Positions 12,865-13,716 of a stretch of DNA of 13,716 bases are shown here, one piece after another (within the stretch, counting starts at the first letter, position 1; the number at the start of each line of letters is the position of its first letter). Both the position numbers and the translations under genes were made by a program. Below the pieces are notes generated by a model. The model was not told the DNA's origin, searched no databases, and saw only the letters and a program-made list of their open reading frames with translations. Source of the stretch: FW021-bin31 sp036278455 (GTDB lineage Bacteria > Bacteroidota > Bacteroidia > Chitinophagales > Chitinophagaceae); the NCBI GenBank assembly GCA_036278455.1, contig DASULB010000600.1, positions 1 through 13,716 of the forward strand. The letters are read 5' to 3'.

Positions 12865-13716
12865 ATGAACACGCAAGCAAAAAATATTCAGGGCGATACC
12901 GATTACGACCGTATCGCCGAAGCCATTGACTATATCAGAAATAATTTTAAAAAACAGCCCAACCTGGAGGATATAGCCGGGCAGGTACATCTGAGCCCCT
13001 TTCATTTTCAACGGCTGTTCACGGATTGGGCAGGGGTAAGTCCGAAAAAATTTACACAATACCTCAGTGTGGAGTATGCTAAAAATATGCTGAAACAGAA
13101 CAAGGCGACCTTATTTGAAACCGCCTTTGAAACCGGATTATCCGGCACCGGCAGGTTGCATGACCTGTTTATCGGTATAGAAGGGATGACGCCCGGAGAA
13201 TACAAAAACGGCGGCGCGCATCTCCTGATCAAATACAGCTTTGCAGAAAGCCCCTTCGGAAAGATACTCATCGCTTCCACCGCCAAGGGCATTTGCCATA
13301 TCGCCTTTGCCGATGAGGAGACGGCTGCGCTACAGGAATTGAAAAAGGCCCTTCCGAAAGCGACCTACCAACAAATGACCGACCTGGCCCAGCAAAAAGC
13401 GCTTTCCATTTTCACCGGTGACTGGGACAAACCCGCGGAAATAAAACTGCACCTGAAGGGAACGGATTTTCAGCTGAAGGTATGGGAGACCCTGCTTAAG
13501 ATACCCATGGGAAAATTGGTTACTTATGGCAACATCGCCAGACGGATCGACGATCCGAAAGCTTCCAGGGCCGTGGGCAGCGCCGTCGGGGATAATCCGG
13601 TCGCTTTCCTAATTCCCTGCCACCGGGTGATCCGGTCCGGCGGCACATTAGGCGGCTATCATTGGGGCGATACCCGTAAAGCCATGATGATCGGATGGGA
13701 AGCCGCGCAGCATGAC
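12865..13716 (+). CDS. AraC-type HTH / methylated-DNA-protein-cysteine S-methyltransferase fusion (partial at window end)
   Basis: The frame is open for 284 codons to the window edge with no stop, so it is cut at the 3' end, probably by only a few residues. Residues about 15-103 are an AraC-type double helix-turn-helix (DYDRIAEAIDYIRNNF, LSPFHFQRLFTDWAGVSPKKF, ending MTPGEYKNGG). Residues 105-200 match the ribonuclease-like N-terminal part of the alkyltransferase. Then comes the active domain: DFQLKVWETLLKIPMGKLVTYGNIA with Y221, the arginine-finger region KASRAVGSAVGDNP (R235), and the catalytic IPCHRVIRSGG with acceptor C252. GGYHWGDTRKAMMIGWE follows. The enzyme removes O6-alkyl groups from guanine onto its own cysteine, repairing alkylated DNA. 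Unlike E. coli Ada it has no N-terminal zinc/phosphotriester domain, so it cannot sense damage that way. The family is certain; regulation of itself by its own HTH is an inference. Confidence 0.93.
   Translation, partial: MNTQAKNIQGDTDYDRIAEAIDYIRNNFKKQPNLEDIAGQVHLSPFHFQRLFTDWAGVSPKKFTQYLSVEYAKNMLKQNKATLFETAFETGLSGTGRLHDLFIGIEGMTPGEYKNGGAHLLIKYSFAESPFGKILIASTAKGICHIAFADEETAALQELKKALPKATYQQMTDLAQQKALSIFTGDWDKPAEIKLHLKGTDFQLKVWETLLKIPMGKLVTYGNIARRIDDPKASRAVGSAVGDNPVAFLIPCHRVIRSGGTLGGYHWGDTRKAMMIGWEAAQHD

Noticed and set aside
12835..13059. N-terminal extension of the minus-strand membrane protein
   Set aside because: This part is antisense to the clearly coding AraC/alkyltransferase fusion. 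The MSTPDN start at 12834 with a nearby purine-rich ribosome site is better.

Overview
The window looks like a chromosomal segment from a Bacteroidota bacterium, probably a Chitinophaga-type member of the Sphingobacteriia/Chitinophagia. This rests on protein style (an ECF sigma factor of the Bacteroidetes type, a DUF5009/HGSNAT-like membrane acyltransferase, lipoproteins, a PA0069-type radical SAM protein). It also rests on several promoter-like sites matching the Bacteroidota consensus TTG-N17-23-TAnnTTTG. No database search was possible, so the taxon is an inference.

Layout. Bases 1-459 are AT-rich with no gene I can support. A minus-strand orphan ECF sigma factor (460-1008) follows, with a promoter almost touching its start codon and no FecR-type anti-sigma gene beside it. 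A 476-base AT-rich gap holds a LacI-operator-like dyad. A plus-strand multi-pass acyltransferase (1485-2615) converges on a minus-strand SMP-30/gluconolactonase-like lipoprotein (2636-3562).

Divergent from the lipoprotein is a complete tripartite RND efflux operon in the order outer-membrane factor (3721-5145), periplasmic adaptor (5306-6493) and AcrB-type pump (6543-9755). Its promoter lies inside a perfect 10-bp inverted repeat, a good candidate operator. The short gap before the pump gene can form two mutually exclusive hairpins. A GNAT acetyltransferase (9999-10397) then converges on a PA0069-family radical SAM gene (10446-11534, minus).

The stretch 11601-12309 is the least ordinary part. 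It has at least five closely packed inverted repeats, one a perfect 12-bp stem with a 4-base loop. Next comes a 70-codon minus-strand gene with a near-ideal promoter and a 5' leader of about 120 bases carrying another hairpin. The right end has a minus-strand three-helix membrane protein of unknown function (12310-12834). Divergent from it, only 30 bases away, is an AraC-HTH/O6-alkylguanine-DNA alkyltransferase fusion that runs off the end of the window.

The genes mostly belong to separate transcription units. Only the efflux operon is a clear functional set. I do not see a defence system, prophage, insertion sequence, CRISPR array, rRNA or tRNA here. The strongest undescribed-looking signals are the efflux operator, the hairpin-rich intergenic region and the small-protein gene.
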